64,000 bases of DNA from positions 311,640,250-311,704,249 of the forward strand of contig CATIUR010000001.1 in NCBI GenBank assembly GCA_949592205.1. The letters are read 5' to 3'. Under the pieces are notes generated by a model that was not told the DNA's origin, made no database searches, and saw only the letters and a list, made by a program, of their open reading frames with translations. Position 1 is the stretch's first letter, and each line of letters opens with the position of its first letter. The translations under genes were made by a program, and so were the position numbers. This DNA comes from Helichrysum umbraculigerum. Its lineage: Eukaryota > Streptophyta > Magnoliopsida > Asterales > Asteraceae. This document shows, piece by piece, positions 1 to 11,056 of the stretch.

Positions 1-1764
1 AGTTTAGAGTAGAGGCTTTTAATAGCTTTTGTACGGAGATACTCCGAGACTTCAGATTCGTGAAGATTTGTCTGTATTACTCTCTTATTCAGGTTTAATA
101 CAATCTCTCGTGTTTATTCTTATAATTATGTTCTCTTATTATGCATGCTTAGGAATGAATGCTAGAATTATGCTAGGCTAGACAAATCAATGTTTGTTGT
201 GATGTATGCAATGTTAGGATAGTTATGATATAATATAAATTGGGATGACACCATTATAAAACAACGGAGGTAATGTTATACGTCTTTCATTTGTATAGCG
301 CCGGAAACATCACTAATGTGTGAAGTACGGAATGTGGAAGCTATGAAAGTCGTGGGCACAATCCGTTGTAGAAATAATGATCCCAATTGTAACATTCCGT
401 TACTCTGTCTGTATGAGTTTAAACTGTTTGCGAACTTATAAGCTGAACATCTGCCCGTTTATCTATCCAACTTATGATGTGGTTTGTATCCTCATCCCTA
501 GAACCCGGCCAATTGCTAGAAGTAGGATTGCCAACTATTCCGTGTATGATGATCAATGAACTCAACATGGTCGTTGTTCCCTTGATTGAAACACATCCGA
601 GGGACACGAAGCATAGGATTAGAGATAGATTAGGTTCATGCTTATTTGTTGTGTATCTTTGGGACAACTTCCGGGATACCCATGATTTAATTATTAGGTC
701 AGTTAATGTGATGCTAGTGTTCCGTCCTATTGCATGTTCTTGTTTGATTGTTGCTTAAGTACTGCATGCTAGATATACATAAACACTATCACTGCCCTGC
801 TAATTAGATTTTCATAAACATAATACAGATAGGTTAACATGCATGTAATAGTTGTGATGATTATATGATTAATGATGAACAATTCAATTGACCGCTAGAC
901 AGATTATCCCAACCGGTTCCGCGGGTTAAACCCTGTTCATGTTATTGTTCAATGAACAATTCATGCCACGATACGGACGTCCTCCGGATGTCTGAGACTG
1001 GGGACCTGGATTAGAGGATAGTTGTCAGTTGAATTGGTCTGTGCATTTGGGAGAACTTCCGGTGTACTGGACATTCTATAGCTGCTATCCCTGTGACATA
1101 TTACATATCTAATTGCGGATAACTCTACGTTAGGTACATAATAGGATCGTAACTATAGCCCATTAAGAAATATAGGAATATCTAGTGAGTAATCTGGAAC
1201 CCTAATTGGTATAACGGAAAAGCTGTAAAACGCCCAAGTATCCGGTATAGCGTTGGAACCACCACTGGTGTAATACAAATACGTGGAAGCCGAGTAAAGG
1301 TCGTAGGCATAATACTTTATTACCAATTAAGCTTCTATGACCACACCGGATTAATCATCACACCTAGTAGCCTTATCCCTCAAAACTGTCCATCCAAATA
1401 ACATTGCCAAAATCACAGCAAACATATTCCTTATCTTGATTTCTCTGCGTTCTCCGTACAAACCCATGTCTTTAATTTAGTTTTTAATTTTAGTAATTAG
1501 ATTAGAAAACCAACCAACCTATCAAAAGTTTTAAAAATCCCAGCTAAATTACAAAAGATAATTAATCCTCCTAGATTCCCATGCCCGTTGTAGTTTGAAG
1601 AACGACACCTGAGTCATACATACCGCTTACTGCCCTTTAGGTCTTTAGGTTGTATTAAAACTTAGGATACCCTGCATTATAAATATAAAACACACTGTCC
1701 GCGCGTCCTGGTTGGAAGGTTCAATGACCGGAGTAAAACCCGACCTACCGCTCGGACCGCGACA
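1..1764 (+). repeat. Athila 5' LTR, left part outside the window
   Basis: Position 1 aligns with 26107 in the 3' LTR, and similarity runs to the terminal GCGACA at 1764, just before the primer site. The two copies differ by many substitutions and by a roughly 38-bp ACAGATA-rich insertion near 26930-26980 in the 3' copy. This copy holds the end of R and U5 but not the U3 promoter. The short ORFs inside it look incidental. Confidence 0.93.
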
Positions 1765-1770
1765 AGTTTT

Positions 1771-1788
1771 TGGCGCCGCTGTCGGGGA
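1771..1788 (+). other. Athila primer-binding site (tRNA-Asp type)
   Basis: The 18 bases TGGCGCCGCTGTCGGGGA lie six bases after the LTR end. They resemble the complement of the plant tRNA-Asp 3' end, the primer usual for Athila. Two positions differ from the form I remember (TGGCGCCGTTGCCGGGGA), in line with decay. Confidence 0.85.
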
Positions 1789-2314
1789 CAACAATGACCG
1801 ACTTTAGGAATATAGTTGTCTTAGTTATTTAGCGACCCTTTCGAGAGATCAATATCATCCGGAAGTTACCTGCTTTATCCTTAGGTTAATTAGGTTAATT
1901 AGATTAATTAGTTTAGATTAGCTTTCCTTTCCGTAACCCTAATTTCTACCTTACGAGTTATGACGAACCGTATCACGCTCGTCTCATCAATCAAGCCACT
2001 GCTAGAGGGACGAGGAGGACCGATCGTAGCACCAACCGACGAAACCCTTGAAATTAAGCCTCACTACATAAAAATGATTAGATCTGAGTGTCAGTTTCAT
2101 GGTCTTTCGGTTGAAAACCCAAACGCCCATCTCAACAAGTTCATCAACCTTACCGACTCCTCCGATATAGTAGGAACCAATAGAGACCTTCTTCGACTCC
2201 ATTTGTTTCCTTATTCTTTATCTTCTCGAGCCTTAACCTGATTTTATGATTTCGAACCCAATTCGATTCATACATGGGAGGAGATGGCTACTAAGTTTCT
2301 AGCTAAGTACTTTC

Positions 2315-4815
2315 TGTAACACCCGCCAAATTAGGACTAGTGATTAGTGCCTAGTCATTTGTTAATATATGTAATTAGTTCGGTTTTAGGCTAATTAATG
2401 TATCGAAATATATATTGATGAATATATACAATTATGCGATTTGATTAAATCGTACGCTTCTCAAATCGAGTGTAATTCGAATCAATTAAATAAGGACGTT
2501 GGTGAACAATTTTATTAAATAATATAACATTATTTAATAACACTATTATTATATCCAAAATATTATGTTGATAATATTTCGTATTTATTTCGTATCGTAC
2601 AACAACGCGCAAACAGTTAAAAATAAAGTTAAGAATTATTTTATAACTCAAATATTAAATACATGATGAAATACTTCAACTGTAATATCAAATAAATATT
2701 TGTATTTTTAAAACATATAATTAAGCGTGTATAAAACTACTTAAACGTTTAAACGACCGGGAAAACGAACACCGCACGGAGCGCAAACACTAAGTTAAAA
2801 GTGGAGACCCACACTCCGGTGGGCCCCCACCGAATCAGCCAAAAGAGAGGGAAGCCCCCTCCCCATCTCATTCTCACCATCTTTCTTTCTCTCTCTCTAT
2901 CCATTTCTCTCTCAAATTTCACCACCACCACCTCACTAAATCGCCAAAAACTACCGTCAAACGCCACCGAAATTCAGGAGCCCTTTGGAAGAAAAGCATC
3001 ACCACGTCACGATCTATCTTTCTACCTTTTCTGAATTTTCATTCGACACTTTGTAAGTTTCCAACAAATCCCGCAACTCTTTGATTTTTAAGTGTTTTTG
3101 ACTTGTGGTTGTTTAGATAAACTTGAAATGTCCATTTATGGGTTGGGTAAAATAATCGGACCAAACGAAAGCCGGAAAACTCACTTTCGACACAAATTCC
3201 GGCCATCAGACCGTAATGTCGCATTTGGCTTGGGCCAATTGCGACGTCAGCCTTAACGTCGCTAAACACCTCACAACGTCGCATATAGCGACATTACCCC
3301 CAACGTCGCATTAAGTTGCTAACGTCGCATATAGCGACATCGACCCCTACGTCGCAAGAACCAACAACGTCGCATATAGCGACATACCGCGTAACGTCGC
3401 ATTAAATTGCGAATGTCGCACTTAGCGACGCCATGACCAATGTCGCAGTCATGACCTGCGACATAACAGCCTACGTCGCACCTTATGTCGCACAAACCAG
3501 AACCTTGGAAACTCAGATTTTACTAAGTGTCGAGACCTGAAATTTATCACTTAATTTTACTCAAATTCAAACCCCAGATGCGTTTTTCACCAAAGCAATA
3601 TAGTGGAAATAAAAATTTTACAAGCTGACTTGGCAGCTAGACCCCAACCAGGGGCTCTGCCCCTTGGACCCCGCTACCAAGGGCGCTGCCCCCGGACCCC
3701 CGTCACCTAGAGTTTGTAATTACATTTCACACCAAGTGTCAAACTCGTATAACACTACAAATTTTAAATAATAATAGTTGAGATTATTATTACAACTAAT
3801 CACCAACGGGCCGTACACGTTTTCAAACACTTAACAAATCAACCAAATCGAAACCATTTGGACATTCTAGTTGGACGAACAACTACAAGGGTGATCTTTA
3901 GAGATACCCAACCATGTTTATAACCATCGCGTGTCGTGGACACCCTCAGGTTACAAGTCCTTGGACTTCATCACTCGGCAAATCAACCCCACGTATATTT
4001 GCTAAACACTTCAAGACTCAGGTGAGTCTTACAGCTCCACTTTTACTGTTTTACATACGGGGTGAGATACATTGCTTACTTTTCTTGAACACAAGTACGA
4101 ACTATTCATTTTACTATACGGGATTGCATGAGTTACTTACTTTCTACTGAAGTCTCTCCATCATATATCGTTAGTTATGGACTTAAGCGCGAACACTAGT
4201 TAATGGATCCGGGGTAGTAGCGCTACCACGAACCGTACTGTATAAATGGGCGACTATCATTCGTTACATCTGCTTGCTCAGTTACGAGCATGTCACGGGA
4301 GCAACTTATTACTTACGGGTTAAGCTTCAATTATGAGCCTCATGGCAACGGTATAACTTACTTATTTTACATTTGCTGGATTGCAAATACTTGATTTACG
4401 CCTGCGGGCACTACTGATGAAATCTTGTGTTCAAAAACTATTATTACATACAAACCTGTGAGATTCACCAACATTCGTGTTGACCTTTTAGCATGTATTC
4501 TCAGGTACATTTACGGAGTAGGATTACTCCCGAACATAGCTAGAGTCGCATGATTTCAACACAACTGCATTAACGGAGATTCTTAGCATTATCTTTTGTA
4601 TATTTTGATTATGTAATAGAATCTCCCGCTATACGCGCGGACTCTAGATTACTACATTTTGTATACGAAAACATTGAGTTTTCAAACATTTATTTCATAT
4701 AAAATCGTTTTACAACGTCTCATTTAGAGGTCGTTTGCTGTATATCTTGTGCTTTATATATTGATTAGTAACACCCAAGTATGCTTCCGCAAATCATTAA
4801 TTTGGGGGTGTTACA
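2315..4815 (+). repeat. Solo LTR of a Tekay-type gypsy element (copy B)
   Basis: The sequence starts TGTAACACCC and ends GGGGTGTTACA, and it is flanked on both sides by CTTTC (2310-2314 and 4816-4820), a perfect 5-bp TSD. It interrupts the Athila gag, whose codons join cleanly across it. No internal region is present, so it was probably left by recombination between two LTRs. Its ends and several internal blocks match the LTRs of copy D (41073-51311), so B and D belong to one family. It has a GCGAC-core array (3216-3492) and a terminal hairpin (arms about 4768-4777 and 4803-4814). Confidence 0.95.
3216..3492. repeat. GCGAC-core palindromic array in solo LTR B
   Basis: About twenty copies of GTCGC or GCGAC occur, many paired into the palindrome-like unit ACGTCGCATATAGCGACAT, which is present three times with small changes. 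Spacers vary. It lies about 0.9-1.2 kb from the LTR start, the same relative position as the array in the LTRs of copy D. Confidence 0.85.
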
Positions 4816-6842
4816 CTTTCCTCCTTCCATGCAAACCAAGCTTAAGACCAACATTGCTAACTTCCGTCAGGAAACTAACGAATCATTAAGCAAGGCTTGG
4901 GAACGATTTAAGAATCTTATTGGAAGATGTCAAAACCATCAGTTGGCTGAAACGAATCTGGTCTGCACGTTCTACAACAGCTTAAATCCTCAGCACCAAC
5001 AAACCTCGATGCTGCTTCATCCGGAAACTTCATGCAACATAGTTCAGACGAAGCTTGGAAATTGATTGATACGATAACGATACACCATCATGACTTGGAG
5101 CCAGATGAATCCACTTCATAAGAAAGGAATACTGCAGATCAAGCCTTGGACACCTTGAAAACTCAACTCGAATCCATCTCAAAAGTTATCAACGACTTGC
5201 AAGAATCTTCTAAACCCATGCAAAAGAAGAAACCCCCAAAGTTCTTCCAAAACATACGGGCCAACGAAGAAATTCTTGACACCACTGGTAGAAACCCTGA
5301 CCAATCCTTTCACTCTAAACCATTCGTTCAGCGGTTAACCACACTACCCCCATCTCAATCTTTAATTCTCCCTATTCCTACCCAATTGACTTCTCGTCTA
5401 AACAATACGATTTTCAATAACTTCATGGTTGAGCAAAATAATACAAACAAACGAATTCTTGATTTTCAAAATCAAAATGACTATTTGCTCAGGATTTCAA
5501 ATGATTTAATTAAAAACATGGAGGATAATGTTAAAAGATTGTTTTTAAAAGTTGAGGAGAAGCAAAGAGAGGAAGCGATTTACAATTCCGTCTATCACTC
5601 ATCCTACGAGCACGATGAGATGCTTGTGGTCACTAGAGTAGGAAAAGAGACTAAGAACGAGAAAACCAAAGATATTCCTTCGAATGAATCTTCTACTTCT
5701 CTACCTACTGACTCGGTACAAGTTGACACCCCTGTCGCTTCTCCTGAGCCAGAACCTTCTAAAGCCCCAGAAGTCTCTAAACCTATTCGAATACCTTTCC
5801 CTGGTAAGCTTAAGAAAGAGAAACAAGAAGCTCAATTTGGAAAATATCTAGAAATGTTCAAAAGCCTACACTTAAACGTCAGATTATTAGATGCTTTAGT
5901 AGAAATGCCCAGTTGTGCTAAATTCTTTAAGGAACTGATATCCAACAAAGAAAAACTTAGACAGATAGTTAACTTGCCCCTAGATGCCGAGTGCTCTCTA
6001 ATTATGCAACAAGGACTACCCCTAAGCTTGGAGATACCGGCCGTTTCACTATTCCTTGTTATCTTCGGGATGTTCAAATAAGTAACGCCTTAGCTGACCT
6101 AGGAGCTACTGTAAACCTTATGCCATTGTCGCTTTATAGGAAACTAGGATTAAACGAACTCTTGCCTACCCGTATGACCATCCAATTAGCAGATAGGTCG
6201 GTTAAACTCTCCCGAGGAATTGCTGAAGATATTATGGTCCGTGTCGACAAATTCGTCTTCCCAGTTGATTTCGTTGTTATGGATATTGAAGAGGACACCT
6301 AGGTTCCACTCATCCTTGGCAGACCTTTCCTAAACACTGCCAAGGCCGTCATTGACGTAAATGAAAAATCTTTAAAACTCCGAGTTGGAACTGAAGAGGT
6401 CACCTTCAATGTTGATAAACTAATGAAACAACCTATGAGAGTAGATCTTGGTCTTGTAGATTCTATGCTGGAAATAATTGAAGAACACTTGGAAGAGATC
6501 CTCGCAGTAATTAGCATTAACCCCCTTCCTAATACTATCATCACTTCAAGAATACTTTGTGAAGAAGGTGTGGGTCTATGCTCAGCTATCTCGGATTCTT
6601 CCAACGCATCTGGAGAGTTACTATTTCCTTTAAAGAATTCCGAGCCGCAGCTCAACTCCATCTTGACTGCTCCACTTGGATATGGAACTCCTGTCACTCT
6701 ACTACGAAGGAACCCGACTTTTGAAGTAGATCATTCATCTCTCTCAAGGGAAGAAATTTTGAAAACTCTTAAAGACATGGAGTCAATGCTTAAAATGCCT
6801 GCTTCGCAACTATCTGAAGGTTGTGAAAATCATAATCCATAA

Positions 6843-9800
6843 ATCACCATCAGCGAGTCTTCATCAGCTCAATTCCAGAGATTTGCAATAACTGACAAAG
6901 GAAAAGAAATAATCACTGAAGAAAATGCAATCTCTCAATCTGCTCAAGTAAAATATGAGCTGAGAAAAGATGAGCTGTCCAACAATACAGAATGGGTTGA
7001 GATAGCGTCAGCCGACATTCCGGAATCACCTGCAATGGAGTCAGATTATCAAACAACGTATGACGAGCTTAAAAGAGATGAGATTGCTACGATGAAACCA
7101 TCTACTGAAGAACCATCCGAATTAGAACTAAAGGAACTTCCCCCACACCTTGAATATGCTTTTCTTGAAGGAACTTCGCACTTACCAGTTATCATATCTA
7201 AAGAATTGAAGCCCGAAGAGAAAGCAAGGCTGGTACAGCTTCTGAAGTCACACAAAAAGGCGATTGCTTGGAAGATCTCTGACATCCAAGGGATTAGTCC
7301 AAACTACTGCACGCATAAAATCTTAATGGAAAACGACTTCAGACCATCAGTTCAAAGGCAAAGGAGAATCAACCCGAAGATTCAAGACGTGGTGAAAAAG
7401 AAGGTTATCAAACTCCTGGATGCTGGTCTGATCTACCCTATCTCAGATTCCCCATGGGTTAGCCCAGTTCAAGTCGTCCCAAAGAAAGGAGGCATGACGG
7501 TCATCGCTAACGAAAACAATGAATTGATTCCAACACGAACCGTCAATGGTTGGAGGGTGTGTATCGACTATCGGAAACTGAATGAAGCTACACGCAAAGA
7601 TCATTTCCCTCTACAATTCATTGATCAGATGCTCGAAAGGTTATCAGGAAACGAATTCTATTGCTTCCTTGATGGCTTCTCAGGCTATTTTCAGATACCT
7701 CTCGATCCGAAGGACCAAGAAAAGACGACGTTCACTTGTCCCTATGGAACATTTGCTTACCGACGTATGCCTTTTGGTTTATGTAATGCACCTGCTACTT
7801 TTCAAAGATGCATGGAAGCAATCTTCCACGACATGATTGAACAATGTATGGAAGTGTTCATGGACGATTTCTCAGTTTTTGGGGATTCGTTCACTACTTG
7901 TCTTTATAACTTGGATAGGATGCTTGCTCGATGTGAAGAATCAAACCTAGTTCTGAATTGGGAGAAATGTCACTTCATGGTGAAAGAAGGCATAGTTCTT
8001 GGACACCGCATTTCAAAATCTGGAATTGAAGTTGACAAATCAAAAGTTGAGACTATCTCGAAGCTTCCACCCCCTACTTCTGTGAAAGCCATCCGAAGTT
8101 TTCTAGGTCACGCCGGATTCTACCGTCGCTTTATTAAGGATTTCTCTAAGATCTTTCGACCTATGACTCATCTTCTCGAAAAAGATACTCTGTTTGACTT
8201 TACAGATGAATGTCTCAAGGCTTTTAACTACCTGAAGGATCAGCTTGTACATGCACCGATCATTTTTCCCCCGATTAGAGTCTTCCATTTGAAATCATGT
8301 GCGATGCCAGTGATTTCGCTGTTGGAGCTGTACTGGGACAGCGGAAGGAGAAACATTTTCAACCAATATACTACGCCAGCAAAACGCTCACAGATGCTCA
8401 AGAAAACTACACCACTACAGAAAAGGAGCTGCTTGTTGTAGTATTTGCTTTTGATAAATTTCGTTCTTATCTAATCTTGTCCAAAACTATTGTCTATACA
8501 GATCACTCCGCTTTGAAATACCTTTTCAAGAAGCAAGATGCTAAACCGCGCCTTCTACGATGGATTCTACTCCTACAAGAATTTGATATTGAGATTAAAG
8601 ATAAGAAAGGGGCAGAAAACGTCGCGGCCAATCATCTTAGCCAATTGGAAAATCCATCAATGGAGAAGTTGCACGAGAAAGATATTCAAGATCAGTTCCC
8701 GGAAGAACAACTCATGACTGTAGGAGGCTACCAACAAGGATCACAGTTCACACACAACCCTTGGTATGCCGACTTCACCAATTATCTGGTAGGAAACATC
8801 GTACCAAAAGGAATGCCAACCTCTCAGAAACGAAAATTCTTCCGCGATGTCAAGAACTATTTTTGGAACGATCCTTATCTCTTTAAGGTTTGTCCTGATC
8901 AACTTATTCGAAGATACGTCGATGGGAAGGAGGCAGAACAAATTCTATACCAGAGCCACCACGGACCTACTGGAGGACACCATGGCAACAAAATGACTGC
9001 ACGAAAGGTTTACGATGCCTGCTTTTATTGGCCAACCATATTCCGAGACGCTTGCGACCTGGTGAAGCACTGTGATATTTGCCAAAGGCAAGGCAATATC
9101 TCAGCCCGAAACGAAATACCACTTACTAATATCTAGGCCGTGGAGATCTTTGATATATGGGGATTAGATTTTATGGGACCATTCCCTGAGTCTAACGGTA
9201 AAGAGTACATCTTAGTCGCAGTTGACTACGTCTCCAGGTGGGCTAAAGCTCAAGCTTTTCCGACCAACGATTCAAAAGTAGTAACCTAGTTCCTCAAAAA
9301 GCTGTTCAGTCGATTTGGAACTCCTAGAGCTATAATTAGTGATCGTGGCACGCATTTCTGCAATACTCAATTCATGCGAGTGCTGCAGCAGTATGGTGTC
9401 ACTCACAAAACTTCGACGGCTTATCATCCACAAACAAATGGGCAAGCTGAAGCGACAAATCGGGCTTTGAAAAGGATATTGGAACGAACTGTCAGATATC
9501 ACGGGCATAGATGGGCTAAAAAATTAGACGATGCGTTGTGGGCATTCAGAACTGCCTACAAAACACCATTAGGAACCACACCGTATCGGCTAGTCTACGG
9601 AAAGGCATGTCACCTTCCAATTGAGTTGGAATATCGGGCGTACTGGGCATTAAAACACTGCAACTTGGAAATTTCAGCAGCTGAAGAACAACGGAGAATG
9701 CAATTGAACGAGTTAGCAGAGCTAAGAGACCAAGCGTACGACAGTTCGCTAAGCTTCAAGGAAAAAACTAAAAAGGTCCACGACGCTAAATTGAAGCCCT

Positions 9801-10033
9801 CTAGGTTCAAACAAGGAGATAAAGTGCTGCTCTTCAATTCACGATTCAAGAAATTCTCCGGTAAATTCAAAAGTAGGTGGAGCGGACCATTCATAATCTC
9901 AAAGGTATTTCCCTATGGCGCAATCGAACTCGAAGCTCCAGAAGGTAATTTTAAGGTTAATGGTCATCGCTTAAAGCATTATGTTGAAGACTTTCCCATC
10001 AGGGAAGACGTCTTCATCTTTGAACCTCCATGA
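6843..10033 (+). pseudogene. Athila pol: reverse transcriptase, RNase H and integrase, broken
   Basis: The RT reading is open to about 8280 and has the catalytic motif VFMDDFSVFG (about 7852-7881). One base is lost near 8280, so RNase H and integrase continue in another frame from about 8282, with the RNase H motif MCDASDFAVGAVLG. The integrase zinc-binding part (HHGPTGGHHG, then CDICQRQGN) is visible near 8957-9103. In-frame TAG codons fall at 9134-9136 and 9287-9289, the second inside the catalytic core. The core resumes with ISDRGTHF and the TNGQAE motif. The frame ends at 10033. A GGGAGGCACCCCAAG motif at about 10089, usual after Athila pol, follows. Confidence 0.92.
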
Positions 10034-10364
10034 GTCTTCAAGAAAGGTACAAAGAGTCAAGCTAGAGACTCGTAAAACAAGCGCTCTTGGGAGGCACCCC
10101 AAGCTTATCTTTACTTTTCTGTCAAATTTTTACTTCTTAGTTTATTTTTGTTAAGTATGATTATCTCTAACGAAATTTCAGGATTTGCTACTTATCAGAC
10201 TACAAACTTCAAATTTTTACAAAATCATAGATAAGTTTTAAAAATGCAAATTCCAGAATTCTGATAACAGAAATCTTTATAAAACATCTTCACACTATCA
10301 TCAGATCTCTGTGCATTTGTATTCATCATTTTATGCATTACTTGTTTATTTTGTTTGTTTCAGG
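10034..10364 (+). promoter_or_regulatory. Athila pol-to-3' ORF spacer ending in a splice-acceptor-like tract
   Basis: No long reading is supported in most of this spacer. Its last 25 bases are T-rich and end TTGTTTGTTTCAG just before the ATG at 10365. This looks like a plant 3' splice site. Athila-type 3' ORFs are thought to be expressed from spliced RNA, so the position is suggestive, but the donor was not located. The same bases also read in frame as a hydrophobic peptide from an ATG at 10311. Confidence 0.5.
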
Positions 10365-11024
10365 ATGGATAGCTCCAGTGACACCAGAGAGATCATAGCT
10401 GAGATACCACCGAGACGTCGCAGAGATTGTAGACGAGGATGTAGAGCACGTAGGACCATGCCCACTATTCGTGAGGAGGACCTTAATGATGTCCCGATCA
10501 CTCATGAGGAGCCATCCGCTGAGAGACCCCCATCACCTGCTCACCAGTCAGCTCCCATACCCACTCTTGAGTATGGGATTACACTAGCTGACCCGGTTGC
10601 AGCCTGGGCCCTCTTTCGGACACTCCACCTTCAGCATGACATCATGTCCACCCTCTGTGTGCATGTAGGGCTTCCTAGGCCTTCTTACTGTCCGTTCCAT
10701 CTTGGTACGGACCCAGGACCGTCTCGCCCGCCCTGGTCATTCTTCCCTCCTGCTGGACCGTTCGCTGCTGGACTTTCCACTGCTCCGCCTGCTGCTGTTG
10801 AGCCTGCCATGTCATCAAGGAGTGCATCAGCAGAGCCTTCACTTACTGAGCAGTTGATGGCTATGTTGGATGTCTTTAGCCCACCTCACGCTCATGCTTC
10901 TGCTGGCATTACTGAGCCGAGCATGGATACGATGGAGGAGCCTACACCATCACCCACCTCAGTCCTTGCTGCTGCTATTGCTGACTTCGATCCTGACAGC
11001 GATGATCTACTTGATGACTTTTAG
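10365..11024 (+). CDS. Athila 3' ORF, Pro/Ser-rich protein in the env-like position
   Basis: The frame encodes about 219 residues from MDSSSDTREI to the stop at 11022-11024. Near the start is an arginine-rich stretch (RRRRDCRRGCRARR). After it comes a long Pro/Ser/Ala-rich region, and the protein ends in a very acidic tail (DPDSDDLLDDF). It sits between integrase and the 3' LTR, where Athila elements carry their extra ORF. I see no transmembrane segment if the ATG at 10365 is used; an upstream in-frame ATG at 10311 would add a hydrophobic N-terminus (MHLYSSFYALLVYFVCF) that could be a signal or anchor. Function is unknown. It is the only intact frame of this Athila copy. Its downstream neighbour is the inserted element C at 11057. 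Confidence 0.6.
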   Translation: MDSSSDTREIIAEIPPRRRRDCRRGCRARRTMPTIREEDLNDVPITHEEPSAERPPSPAHQSAPIPTLEYGITLADPVAAWALFRTLHLQHDIMSTLCVHVGLPRPSYCPFHLGTDPGPSRPPWSFFPPAGPFAAGLSTAPPAAVEPAMSSRSASAEPSLTEQLMAMLDVFSPPHAHASAGITEPSMDTMEEPTPSPTSVLAAAIADFDPDSDDLLDDF

Positions 11025-11056
11025 TTTATTTAGTTTATTTTATTTATCTTATTTCA

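Larger units (their letters stand above)
1960..6842 (+). pseudogene. Athila gag-protease, split by a solo LTR and broken
   Basis: The reading begins at the ATG at 1960. An in-frame TGA at 2239-2241 breaks it, and the frame then runs to 2314, where a solo LTR interrupts (2315-4815). It resumes after the duplicated CTTTC and gives the Athila capsid motif around LSKAWERFKNLI. Further stops follow near 5063. A lysine-rich hinge and the retropepsin region follow, with the motif ADLGATVNLMPLSLY (about 6093-6137), where D-L-G-A is the active-site signature. One base is missing near 6020, which moves the frame, and TAG at 6300-6302 and TAA at 6840-6842 break it again. The product would be capsid, nucleocapsid and protease, but none can be made whole from this copy. 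Confidence 0.88.

Noticed and set aside
3216..3492. Repeat array considered as a CRISPR-like array
   Set aside because: Units are short, palindromic and irregularly spaced, with no unique spacers of constant length, and they sit in a plant LTR.
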